Shown: piece after piece, positions 1-5,562 of the stretch
Position numbering within the stretch: position 1 is the first letter of the stretch
Layout: each line of letters starts with the position of its first letter
NCBI GenBank assembly: GCA_902461085.1
Contig: CABPWH010000072.1
Location: 1-9,139 of the forward strand
Direction of reading: 5' to 3'
Length of the DNA stretch: 9,139 bases
Source: an uncultured Collinsella sp.
Lineage (GTDB): Bacteria > Actinomycetota > Coriobacteriia > Coriobacteriales > Coriobacteriaceae
Made by a program: the position numbers and the translations under genes
The notes under the pieces: generated by a model
Database searches by the model: none
What the model was told of the DNA's origin: nothing
Seen by the model: only the letters and a program-made list of their open reading frames with translations

Positions 1-5
1 CCGCA

Positions 6-42
6 CGCAAAGAAGGCCACTTAATGTGGCCTTCGTCTTGCG
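6..42 (-). terminator. Hairpin downstream of nrdD, possible terminator
   Basis: A perfect 9-bp stem (GAAGGCCAC at 12-20 with GTGGCCTTC at 26-34) encloses a 5-nt loop. A further 5-bp outer stem (6-10 with 38-42) lies beyond a small internal loop. Read on the minus strand it lies about 65 nt after the nrdD stop codon and is followed by only three T residues. It could end the nrdD transcript, but the short T tract makes it a weak intrinsic terminator. A transcript on the plus strand would form the same hairpin. Confidence 0.5.
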
Positions 43-106
43 CAGGACTGTCCGAAATAGCGAGCAAATGCCCAAGCGGCCCTCCCGGCTCAGCCCCGGA
101 GCGGTA

Positions 107-2329
107 TTAGAGATGCAGCACGCGGTCGCGGATCTCCTCGGTTCGGCCCTGATTCCAGAATTGGGTACCGATGTAGCCGCACGTACGACGGGCGACGTTC
201 ATCTTCTCCTGATCGCGGTTGCCGCAGTTGGGGCACTCCCACACCAGCTTGCCGTCATCCTCGACAATCTTGATCTCACCGTCGTAGCCGCACACCTGGC
301 AGTAGTCGCTCTTGGTGTTGAGCTCGGCGTACATGATGTTGTCGTAGATGTACTGCATCACGCGAATGACAGCCTTGAGGTTGTCCTGCATGTTGGGAAC
401 CTCGACGTAGGAGATGGCACCGCCCGGCGAAAGCTGCTGGAACATACCCTCGAACTTGAGCTTGTCGAATGCGTCGATCTCCTCGGACACGTGGACGTGG
501 TAGCTGTTGGTGATGTAGCCCTTGTCCGTCACGCCCGGGATGATGCCAAAACGACGCTGCAGGCACTTGGCGAACTTGTAGGTCGTCGACTCAAGCGGGG
601 TACCGTACAGCGAGAAGTCAATATCGCTTTCGGCCTTCCACTCGGCGCACTTGTCGTTCATGCGCTGCATGACGGCCATGGCAAAGGGCGTGCCCTCCTT
701 CTCGGTGTGGCTGTGGCCCGTCATGTACTTGACGCACTCATACAGGCCGGCATAACCCAGACTAATGGTGGAGTATCCGCCCACGAGCAGCTTGTCGATC
801 GTCTCGCCCTTCTTCAGACGCGCCAGGGCGCCGTACTGCCAAAGAATCGGCGCGGCATCCGAAAGCGTGCCCATCAGGCGCTCATGACGGCACAGCAGGG
901 CACGATGGCACAGCTCAAGGCGCTCGTCAAAGATCTTCCAGAACTTGTCCATGTCCTGATGCGAGCTCAGCGCGACATCGGGCAGGTTGATGGTCACGAC
1001 GCCCTGGTTAAAGCGACCATAGTACTTAGGCTTGGCCGGGTCATAGTTCAGCGCGTTGGCGACATTGTTAAAGCCGTTGCCCGAACGGTCGGGCGTCAGG
1101 AAACTACGGCAGCCCATGCAGGTGTAGCAGTCACCGTTACCCGCGGTCTCGCCCTTCGACAGCTTGAGCTCGCGCATCTTCTTCTCGGAGATGTAATCGG
1201 GCACCATGCGCTTGGCGGTGCACTTGGCAGCCAGCTGGGTCAGATAGAAGTACGGCGAATTCTCGTGAACGTTATCGTCCTCGAGCACGTAGATGAGCTT
1301 GGGGAACGCCGGGGTGATCCACACACCGGCTTCGTTCTTAACGCCCTCATAGCGCTGACGAAGCGTCTCCTCCACAATCATGGCAAGGTCGTGCTTCTCC
1401 TGGGGCGTACGGGCCTCATTGAGATACATAAAGACCGTCACGAACGGCGCCTGGCCGTTCGTGGTCATAAGGGTCACGACCTGATACTGAATCGTCTGGA
1501 CGCCGCGACGGATCTCGTCACGCAGACGGTCCTCAACGACCTCACGAACCTTCTCGGCAGATGCCGAGACGCCGAGCTCCTCAAGCTCGCGAGCGACCTC
1601 GCCGCGAATCTTTTGACGGCTCACCTCAACGAACGGGGCGAGATGGGTCAGCGAAATAGACTGGCCGCCGTACTGGGAGGAAGCGACCTGGGCGATAATC
1701 TGCGTCGCGATATTGCAGGCAGTCGAGAAGCTGTGCGGCTTCTCGATCAATGTACCCGAGATAACGGTGCCGTTCTGGAGCATGTCCTCCAGGTTCACCA
1801 GATCGCAGTTGTGCATGTGCTGGGCAAAGTAATCCGAATCGTGGAAATGGATCAGGCCCTCATTATGGGCATCCACGATCTCTTGAGGCAGCAGCACACG
1901 CTGAGTCAGGTCCTTGGAGATCTCGCCGGCCATGTAGTCACGCTGAACGGAATTGACGGTCGGGTTCTTGTTGGAGTTCTCCTGCTTGACCTCTTCGTTA
2001 TTGCACTCGATCAGCGACAGGATCTTGTCATCGGTCGTGTTCTTCTGGCGCTTCAGGCTCTGAACATAGCGATAGATGATGTAGTGGCGGGCAACCTCGT
2101 AGCAGTCGAGACGCATGATCTCGTCCTCGACCAAATCCTGAATCTCCTCGACCGAAACAGTGTGGCCCGCGTTCTCGCATGCCTCGGCGACGTTTTGCGC
2201 CGCGTAAACCACCTGGCGGTCGGTAAGACGAGAGCTCTCCTCGACCTCCAAGTTTGCGGCACGGATGGCATTGACGATCTTATCGATGTCAAAGACAACC
2301 TCGGTGCCGCTGCGCTTGATAATCTTCAT
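107..2329 (-). CDS. nrdD: Anaerobic (class III) ribonucleoside-triphosphate reductase, large subunit
   Basis: NrdD reduces ribonucleoside triphosphates to deoxyribonucleotides without oxygen, using a glycyl radical installed by the activase NrdG. The predicted protein has 740 residues, usual for the family. Residues 1-95 form an ATP-cone allosteric domain (KIIKRSG...FDIDKI near the start). The catalytic barrel follows, with a cysteine-rich CYTCMGC segment. Near the C-terminus is a zinc site built from two CxxC pairs (CQVCG and CPNCG). The glycyl-radical motif RTCGY is about 25 residues from the end, with Gly718 the predicted radical site. An upstream in-frame start at 2359 exists, but the ATG at 2329 is preferred: AAAGAGG lies 7 nt before it and the ATP-cone begins directly after it. 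No nrdG is visible in the 106 bases downstream, so it must lie outside the window or elsewhere. Regulation by NrdR is suggested by paired boxes at 2555-2602. Antisense reading frames over this gene are shadows. Confidence 0.97.
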   Translation of the reverse strand: MKIIKRSGTEVVFDIDKIVNAIRAANLEVEESSRLTDRQVVYAAQNVAEACENAGHTVSVEEIQDLVEDEIMRLDCYEVARHYIIYRYVQSLKRQKNTTDDKILSLIECNNEEVKQENSNKNPTVNSVQRDYMAGEISKDLTQRVLLPQEIVDAHNEGLIHFHDSDYFAQHMHNCDLVNLEDMLQNGTVISGTLIEKPHSFSTACNIATQIIAQVASSQYGGQSISLTHLAPFVEVSRQKIRGEVARELEELGVSASAEKVREVVEDRLRDEIRRGVQTIQYQVVTLMTTNGQAPFVTVFMYLNEARTPQEKHDLAMIVEETLRQRYEGVKNEAGVWITPAFPKLIYVLEDDNVHENSPYFYLTQLAAKCTAKRMVPDYISEKKMRELKLSKGETAGNGDCYTCMGCRSFLTPDRSGNGFNNVANALNYDPAKPKYYGRFNQGVVTINLPDVALSSHQDMDKFWKIFDERLELCHRALLCRHERLMGTLSDAAPILWQYGALARLKKGETIDKLLVGGYSTISLGYAGLYECVKYMTGHSHTEKEGTPFAMAVMQRMNDKCAEWKAESDIDFSLYGTPLESTTYKFAKCLQRRFGIIPGVTDKGYITNSYHVHVSEEIDAFDKLKFEGMFQQLSPGGAISYVEVPNMQDNLKAVIRVMQYIYDNIMYAELNTKSDYCQVCGYDGEIKIVEDDGKLVWECPNCGNRDQEKMNVARRTCGYIGTQFWNQGRTEEIRDRVLHL

Positions 2330-2550
2330 CCTCTTGCCTCTTTCGCATCGTAGCCTCATCGCGCTTCAGAGCCAAACGATACCCGGCAGGGCTTGCCCCT
2401 GTCTTGCGGCGCCGTCGCGCAATCTGTGTTCTCGATAAACCATAAGTCCTCATGCGGACAATCCTCGCGGCCGATCAAGCGGCTCAAAGACGTGTCCAAA
2501 TGGGGCGAATAAGGTTCTCGTTCTCTGTCCGCCATCTATCATACGACAAA
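2330..2550 (-). other. Predicted nrdD 5' leader, about 220 nt
   Basis: The best promoter for nrdD ends near 2557, which leaves a leader of about 220 nt before the ATG at 2329. It holds a small hairpin near 2387-2401 (CAGGG/CCCTG arms) and the Shine-Dalgarno AAAGAGG at 2337-2343. I looked for a cobalamin or other named riboswitch and did not recognise one. An unnoticed closer promoter is the simplest alternative explanation of its length. Confidence 0.35.
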
Positions 2551-2554
2551 GAGG

Positions 2555-2570
2555 CATCTATATCCTGTAT
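2555..2570 (-). promoter_or_regulatory. NrdR-like box, promoter-proximal
   Basis: The 16-mer ATACAGGATATAGATG on the minus strand is a weaker match to the NrdR box consensus (acaCwAtATaTwGtgt). The ATAT core, the outer C and the outer G are kept. It begins exactly 32 bp from the start of the strong box at 2587, the spacing typical of paired NrdR sites. It covers the predicted -10 element, which fits repression by NrdR when deoxynucleotides are plentiful. Confidence 0.6.
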
Positions 2571-2586
2571 TCTTTTTTTAGGTCAA
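2557..2586 (-). promoter_or_regulatory. Predicted nrdD promoter
   Basis: On the minus strand a -35 hexamer TTGACC (2581-2586) and a -10 hexamer TATAGA (2557-2562) are separated by 18 bp. The -10 lies inside the downstream NrdR-like box, and the -35 directly abuts the upstream one. That is the layout expected of an NrdR-repressed ribonucleotide reductase promoter. The transcription start would be near 2550. This is a sequence-based prediction only. Confidence 0.6.
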
Positions 2587-2602
2587 ACACAACATATAGT
2601 GT
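2587..2602 (-). promoter_or_regulatory. NrdR box, promoter-distal, strong match
   Basis: The 16-mer ACACTATATGTTGTGT (minus strand) fits the known NrdR box consensus acaCwAtATaTwGtgt at every position but one. It lies immediately upstream of the predicted -35 TTGACC. With its weaker partner at 2555-2570 it forms a two-box site with a 16-bp linker. NrdR is the zinc-finger/ATP-cone repressor of nrd operons; its gene is not in this window. Confidence 0.8.
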
Positions 2603-2895
2603 TTCAGCAGGTCAAAGCAATTAGTCATTTTGCAGACGCATTAAAAATGAGGGGTTCTTGGGAAGTCGGTAAAACGTTACCAACACGGCTACCTGCATGG
2701 CAGTTATAAAACCCCCTTAGTCAAGCCGCTGACAAATCCTACCAAAACCAAGCCGCTCACGCCAAAAGAATCCAAAAGATTATGCTTGACCAACATGTTG
2801 CGGTCACGGTCGGCCAGGACGTATGCAATCTGCCGGCACCTCTACGGGGACCTTGGATCAATATTTGGTGGCATATTTGACGGCGTGCTTGGTAG
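2603..2895. other. Intergenic stretch with no recognised gene
   Basis: About 290 bases lie between the nrdD promoter and the tRNA-Val terminator. Short open frames exist on both strands, including a plus-strand frame reading HLYGDLGSIFGGIFDGVLGS around 2840-2900. None has a credible ribosome site and start codon, and several overlap each other. A plus-strand 85-codon frame at 2452-2709 overlaps the nrdD promoter and is not supported. The stretch also holds an operator-like inverted repeat at 2668-2681. It may contain a decayed gene, but I cannot assign it. Confidence 0.5.
2668..2681. promoter_or_regulatory. Operator-like inverted repeat
   Basis: GGTAAAACGTTACC has 5-bp inverted arms (GGTAA/TTACC) around a 4-nt centre and vaguely resembles LacI-family operators. 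It lies about 80 bp upstream of the nrdD -35 box and has no convincing promoter of its own. Its role is unknown and it may be a chance repeat. Confidence 0.2.
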
Positions 2896-2933
2896 CAAAA
2901 CAAAACAGCCCAGAGGACATAGCCTCTGAGCTG
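2896..2933 (-). terminator. Intrinsic terminator after tRNA-Val
   Basis: On the minus strand an 11-bp stem (one G-U pair) at 2923-2933 and 2906-2916 encloses a 6-nt loop and is followed by TTTTGTTTTG. It begins 8 nt past the 3' end of tRNA-Val. It is a strong, well-placed end for the Gly-Val tRNA transcript. Confidence 0.9.
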
Positions 2934-2941
2934 CGAACATT

Positions 2942-3016
2942 TGGTGGGCGTTAGAAGATTTGAACTTCTGACCTCTTCCGTGTCAGGGAAGCGCTCTCCC
3001 CCTGAGCTAAACGCCC
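2942..3016 (-). tRNA. tRNA-Val(GAC)
   Basis: The sequence folds as a complete cloverleaf. The acceptor stem pairs GGGCGTT with AACGCCC, the discriminator is A, and CCA is encoded. The anticodon loop CTGACAC sits on a CTTCC/GGAAG stem, giving anticodon GAC. The gene follows tRNA-Gly after only 3 nt, so the two must share a transcript. Confidence 0.96.
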
Positions 3017-3019
3017 AAA

Positions 3020-3095
3020 TGGAGCGGACAACGGGGCTCGAACCCGCGACCCCAACCTTGGCAAGGTTGTGCTCTACCAACTGAGCCATGTCCGC
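3020..3095 (-). tRNA. tRNA-Gly(GCC), copy 1
   Basis: The acceptor stem pairs GCGGACA with TGTCCGC, the discriminator is T, and CCA is encoded. The anticodon loop TTGCCAA gives anticodon GCC. The 76 bases are identical to the copies at 5156-5231 and 5382-5457. It is the first gene of a Gly-Val unit with its own promoter at 3108-3136. Confidence 0.97.
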
Positions 3096-3107
3096 TTACG
3101 AGGATTA

Positions 3108-3136
3108 ATCTTACGTGATGCCCGCATCCTATGCAA
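3108..3136 (-). promoter_or_regulatory. Promoter of the tRNA Gly-Val unit
   Basis: On the minus strand the -35 TTGCAT (3131-3136) and -10 TAAGAT (3108-3113) are 17 bp apart. The start would be about 7-8 nt before the tRNA. An A/T-tract palindrome lies directly upstream, in the same phase as at the other two tRNA promoters. Confidence 0.75.
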
Positions 3137-3137
3137 G

Positions 3138-3155
3138 AACTTTTTTTAAAAAGTT
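3138..3155 (-). promoter_or_regulatory. A-tract palindrome upstream of tRNA Gly-Val promoter
   Basis: AACTTTTTTTAAAAAGTT lies one base upstream of the GCAAG that contains the -35 (plus-strand view). The same palindrome at the same distance occurs at 5501-5518 and 8972-8989. It may act as an UP element, a bent-DNA activator site or a protein-binding palindrome. Confidence 0.55.
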
Positions 3156-3163
3156 TTGCAACG

Positions 3164-3190
3164 CCCTCGCGCCCTCGCGAACCTCGCGAA
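3164..3190. repeat. Short tandem CCTCGCG-type repeat
   Basis: Three imperfect 8-9 bp units based on CCTCGCG(AA) lie between the end of the alpha-glucosidase gene and the tRNA-Gly promoter. The unit contains the palindrome TCGCGA and can form a small hairpin, but no T tract follows it. I therefore do not call it a terminator. Confidence 0.4.
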
Positions 3191-3244
3191 GACATCAGCC
3201 ACCACGGAAGGCGCGGGCAAACGCAATCTCGCCGCAAGAGACCC

Positions 3245-4978
3245 CTACATCTCACCGAGCATGATCCAGGCAGAGCTGTCCTGCGCGAGCCTGCCGTCTG
3301 CAAGCGGTGATGAGGTGAGCAGGACCCTGCCCGCCGGCAGCTCCACGGCTGCTGCGCCGAAGTTCGTCACACACGCCCAGCCGTTGTCGCGGCGATAGGC
3401 GATGACGCCGCCCTCGGCGCCCTCGGCACCATCCGCAAGACCGGTGCGCCCGTCAAGATCGAGCCACGCAAGATCGTTGGCGCAACCGCGCAGCTTGCGC
3501 CGAAGCCAGAGGGCGTCACGATAGAGCGCAAGCATCGATGTCGGGTCCGCTTCTTCCCTATCGGCAGCGTAATCGGAAAACCATGCAGGTTGCGGCAGAT
3601 GGGGCGCCGCATCGGCGTCCGCCGGCGAAAACCCAAACGATCCGCCCTGCGCGGGATCGTCCGCCGCCACCCACGGCAGGGGCACACGGCAGCCGTCGCG
3701 CCCCTTCTCACGCTTCGGTCCGCGCGTATTGGTCGCAGTAGGATCTTCGAGTGCAGCCCACGGGATGTCAGCCACCTCAAAAAGGCCGAGCTCCTCACCC
3801 TGATACACGTATGCCGAGCCCGGAAGCGCCAGTTCAAGCAAAAGGGCCGCCCGCGCGCGGCGCTCGCCGAGTTCACGGTCCTCGTCATAAGACAACCCGT
3901 CGCGTAAGAGCCAGTCGAGCGCAATCTGGTGGTAGCGCGTCGCCTTGATTTGCGGCAGGGCATAGCGTGTCGCCACGCGCGGCACGTCGTGGTTGGAGAG
4001 TACCCAGGTCGAGGCGGAATCGGATTCGACGGCTGCCTTCAAGCCCTTCTCGATTGCAGTGTGCATGTCATCATAGGTCCAAGTGGCCTTGGCAAACTCA
4101 AAGTTGAATGTCTGGCCAAGCTCGCTGGGACGCGCATAGAGATACTGGCGCTCGGGCAGCACCCACGCCTCGGCAACGGCACTGCGCGGCGGATTATAGC
4201 GGTCGAACACGCGGCGCCACTCGCGATAGATCTCGTGGACCTCATTGCGGTCCCACAGCGGATGGGTGCCGTCGTCAACCATGTCATCGCCCTCGGCGAG
4301 ATGCCACCGGTCGAGGTCATCGCGGTCGAGATCCTTGGCGAGACCCTGCGCCACATCAATGCGAAAGCCGTCGACGCCTCGATCGCCCCAAAACGCCAGG
4401 ACGTCGCAAAAGAGCGCATGAACCTCGGGGCATGACCAGTCAAAGTCCGGTTGCTCGGGCGTAAACATGTGCAGATACCACTGACCGTCCGCAACACGCG
4501 TCCATGCGGGGCCGCCAAAGTTGGCATTCCAATTGGTGGGAGGCAGCTCGCCATGCTCGCCGCGACCATCGCGGAAGATATAACGGGCGCGCTCGGGCGA
4601 TCCGGGGCCGGCGGCAAGAGCGGCTTTGAACCAGGGGTGCTGGTTGGATGAATGGTTGGGCACGATGTCGACGATGACCTTGATGCCGCGCGCGTGAGCC
4701 GCAGCGATCATGTCATCGAAGTCGTCAAGCGAGCCGAGACGCGGGTCGACATCGCAGTAGTCCGCCACATCATAGCCGCCATCGACAAGAGGCGATGGGT
4801 AAAACGGGCTCAGCCAGATGGCCTCGATACCCAGTCGCTCAAGATAGTCCATCTGCTGGGTAATGCCCGCGATATCGCCCAGACCCGAACCAGTCGAATC
4901 CTTAAACGAGCGCGGGTAGATCTGATAGATCGCGGCATCGGACATCCATGAGCGCGAAGAAGACTTTTCTGTAGCCAT
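3245..4978 (-). CDS. GH13 alpha-glucosidase / oligo-1,6-glucosidase-type enzyme
   Basis: This cytoplasmic glycoside hydrolase would release glucose from short alpha-glucosides such as maltose or isomaltose oligomers. The 577-residue protein has no signal peptide. It starts with the barrel motif AAIYQIYPRSF and keeps the conserved GH13 regions: DIVPNH (residues 104-109), GFRID with nucleophile Asp208, VAEAW with acid/base Glu270, and SNHD with Asp331. Val follows the nucleophile. That residue favours alpha-1,6 bonds in some subfamilies, but actinobacterial alpha-1,4 enzymes also have it, so linkage specificity stays open. The open frame extends to 5119, but the ATG at 4978 is chosen: AAGGGAG lies 9 nt upstream and the extra N-terminal residues look unlike any GH13 domain. 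It stands alone between two tRNA blocks with no transporter or regulator in the window. I see no clear terminator after it, so its transcript may run into tRNA-Gly and tRNA-Val. Confidence 0.93.
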   Translation of the reverse strand: MATEKSSSRSWMSDAAIYQIYPRSFKDSTGSGLGDIAGITQQMDYLERLGIEAIWLSPFYPSPLVDGGYDVADYCDVDPRLGSLDDFDDMIAAAHARGIKVIVDIVPNHSSNQHPWFKAALAAGPGSPERARYIFRDGRGEHGELPPTNWNANFGGPAWTRVADGQWYLHMFTPEQPDFDWSCPEVHALFCDVLAFWGDRGVDGFRIDVAQGLAKDLDRDDLDRWHLAEGDDMVDDGTHPLWDRNEVHEIYREWRRVFDRYNPPRSAVAEAWVLPERQYLYARPSELGQTFNFEFAKATWTYDDMHTAIEKGLKAAVESDSASTWVLSNHDVPRVATRYALPQIKATRYHQIALDWLLRDGLSYDEDRELGERRARAALLLELALPGSAYVYQGEELGLFEVADIPWAALEDPTATNTRGPKREKGRDGCRVPLPWVAADDPAQGGSFGFSPADADAAPHLPQPAWFSDYAADREEADPTSMLALYRDALWLRRKLRGCANDLAWLDLDGRTGLADGAEGAEGGVIAYRRDNGWACVTNFGAAAVELPAGRVLLTSSPLADGRLAQDSSAWIMLGEM

Positions 4979-4979
4979 G

Positions 4980-5032
4980 GGGCGTATCTCCCTTGCAACG
5001 AGGTTATGCGAGATGCCCACGATGATACGCCC
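4980..5032 (-). promoter_or_regulatory. Inverted repeat over the alpha-glucosidase ribosome site
   Basis: Nine-base arms GGGCGTATC and GATACGCCC (plus-strand positions 4980-4988 and 5024-5032) are perfect complements 35 nt apart. The start-proximal arm fills the space between the Shine-Dalgarno AAGGGAG and the ATG at 4978. In the mRNA the pair could form a large-loop hairpin that hides the start region. As DNA it could be a spaced operator. It may also be coincidental. Confidence 0.35.
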
Positions 5033-5117
5033 AAAGCGGACATTCGCGGCAAACAACGCCACAGCCACGACCCAAAACGCTCGCTCCCTCTCGGGTTCGA
5101 GCCCATGCGATGGATAC

Positions 5118-5145
5118 AAAAAACCCGGCTACCGTGGTAGCCGGG
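5118..5145 (-). terminator. Intrinsic terminator after tRNA-Gly copy 2
   Basis: On the minus strand a 9-bp GC-rich stem (CCCGGCTAC/GTAGCCGGG, 4-nt loop) is followed by six T residues. It lies 10 nt after the encoded CCA of tRNA-Gly. It should separate the tRNA transcript from the alpha-glucosidase, whose start lies about 140 bp further on. Confidence 0.93.
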
Positions 5146-5155
5146 CTGTTGCGTT

Positions 5156-5231
5156 TGGAGCGGACAACGGGGCTCGAACCCGCGACCCCAACCTTGGCAA
5201 GGTTGTGCTCTACCAACTGAGCCATGTCCGC
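5156..5231 (-). tRNA. tRNA-Gly(GCC), copy 2
   Basis: This copy is identical to tRNA-Gly copies 1 and 3 over 76 bases including CCA, with anticodon GCC in loop TTGCCAA. It is the last gene of the Gly-Cys-Gly block. A terminator-like hairpin separates it from tRNA-Cys, and the 42-nt spacer leaves no clear room for a promoter. Confidence 0.97.
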
Positions 5232-5237
5232 ATATGT

Positions 5238-5264
5238 AAAACAAAACGGGCGCCGGAGCGCCCG
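5238..5264 (-). terminator. Terminator-like hairpin between tRNA-Cys and tRNA-Gly copy 2
   Basis: On the minus strand a 7-bp stem (CGGGCGC/GCGCCCG) with loop TCCG is followed by TTTTGTTTT. It has the form of an intrinsic terminator but lies inside a tRNA block where the next gene has no promoter of its own. It may be leaky or serve RNA processing. Confidence 0.75.
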
Positions 5265-5273
5265 GATGTTGCC

Positions 5274-5347
5274 TGGAGGCGAAGCCCGGATTCGAACCGG
5301 GGGTAAAGGCTTTGCAGGCCTCTGCCTTACCACTTGGCCACTTCGCC
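5274..5347 (-). tRNA. tRNA-Cys(GCA)
   Basis: The acceptor stem pairs GGCGAAG with CTTCGCC, the discriminator is T as expected for tRNA-Cys, and CCA is encoded. The anticodon loop CTGCAAA gives GCA. It lies between two identical tRNA-Gly genes. The T tract of the upstream hairpin ends one base before its 5' end, so it cannot have a separate promoter. Confidence 0.96.
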
Positions 5348-5348
5348 G

Positions 5349-5371
5349 AAAAAGGACCGCCTAAACGGTCC
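5349..5371 (-). terminator. Terminator-like hairpin between tRNA-Gly copy 3 and tRNA-Cys
   Basis: On the minus strand a 6-bp stem (GGACCG/CGGTCC) with a 6-nt loop is followed by five T residues. It sits in the 34-nt spacer between two tRNAs that must be co-transcribed. A complete stop here would silence tRNA-Cys, so it is more likely partial or a processing signal. Confidence 0.7.
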
Positions 5372-5381
5372 GGAAATGCAA

Positions 5382-5457
5382 TGGAGCGGACAACGGGGCT
5401 CGAACCCGCGACCCCAACCTTGGCAAGGTTGTGCTCTACCAACTGAGCCATGTCCGC
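5382..5457 (-). tRNA. tRNA-Gly(GCC), copy 3
   Basis: This copy is identical over 76 bases to the other two tRNA-Gly genes, with CCA encoded and anticodon GCC. It is the first gene of the Gly-Cys-Gly block, about 6 nt after the predicted transcription start. Confidence 0.97.
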
Positions 5458-5469
5458 TTGCGGCTTATT

Positions 5470-5498
5470 AATTTACGCGAGTTGTCCTAAAGACGCAA
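5470..5498 (-). promoter_or_regulatory. Promoter of the tRNA Gly-Cys-Gly unit
   Basis: On the minus strand the -35 TTGCGT (5493-5498) and -10 TAAATT (5470-5475) are 17 bp apart. Sequence around the -10 (TAA.ATTAAT) resembles that of the Gly-Val promoter. An A-tract palindrome lies just upstream. Confidence 0.75.
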
Positions 5499-5500
5499 GT

Positions 5501-5518
5501 ACTTTTTTCAAAAAAGTT
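5501..5518 (-). promoter_or_regulatory. A-tract palindrome upstream of tRNA Gly-Cys-Gly promoter
   Basis: ACTTTTTTCAAAAAAGTT is the same 18-mer as at 8972-8989 and is placed identically against the -35 box. The T tract could also help end the signalling operon that stops at 5563, since no GC-rich terminator is clear there. Confidence 0.55.
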
Positions 5519-5562
5519 GCCTGCCGCATGTTCTTGGTAGCTAAACGCGCTAAAACGATTGG

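Noticed and set aside
26..2353. A 775-codon open frame on the plus strand spanning almost the whole nrdD gene
   Set aside because: It is exactly antisense to a protein with intact NrdD motifs. Its translation is rich in Leu, Val, Asp and His as expected of an antisense shadow, and it resembles no family I know.
2452..2709. An 85-codon plus-strand open frame upstream of nrdD
   Set aside because: It covers the NrdR boxes and nrdD promoter, has no Shine-Dalgarno and resembles no known protein.
2782..2880. A 30-codon hydrophobic minus-strand frame and a 32-codon plus-strand frame in the gene-free stretch
   Set aside because: Neither has a ribosome binding site, and overlapping frames are open on both strands, as expected of chance.
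3138..3190. A CRISPR or other repeat array suggested by the A/T palindrome and CCTCGCG units
   Set aside because: There are only three short adjacent units with no spacers, and the A/T palindrome is better explained as part of the tRNA promoter.
5092..5104. A 13-base match to the tRNA-Gly T-arm (CGGGTTCGAGCCC) in reverse orientation upstream of the alpha-glucosidase, considered as an attachment site or tRNA remnant
   Set aside because: The T-arm is itself nearly palindromic, so an inverted match is weak evidence. The flanks do not resemble a tRNA and no integrase is present.
4979..5119. N-terminal extension of the alpha-glucosidase frame to 5119
   Set aside because: The extension starts in the T tract of the tRNA terminator, does not look like GH13 sequence, and a good ribosome site precedes the ATG at 4978.
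4810..5451. A 213-codon minus-strand open frame, and similar frames at 2757-3089 and 5004-5333
   Set aside because: They translate through tRNA genes (the repeated MAQLVEHNLAKVGVAGSSPVV is tRNA-Gly read as protein) and are common annotation artefacts.
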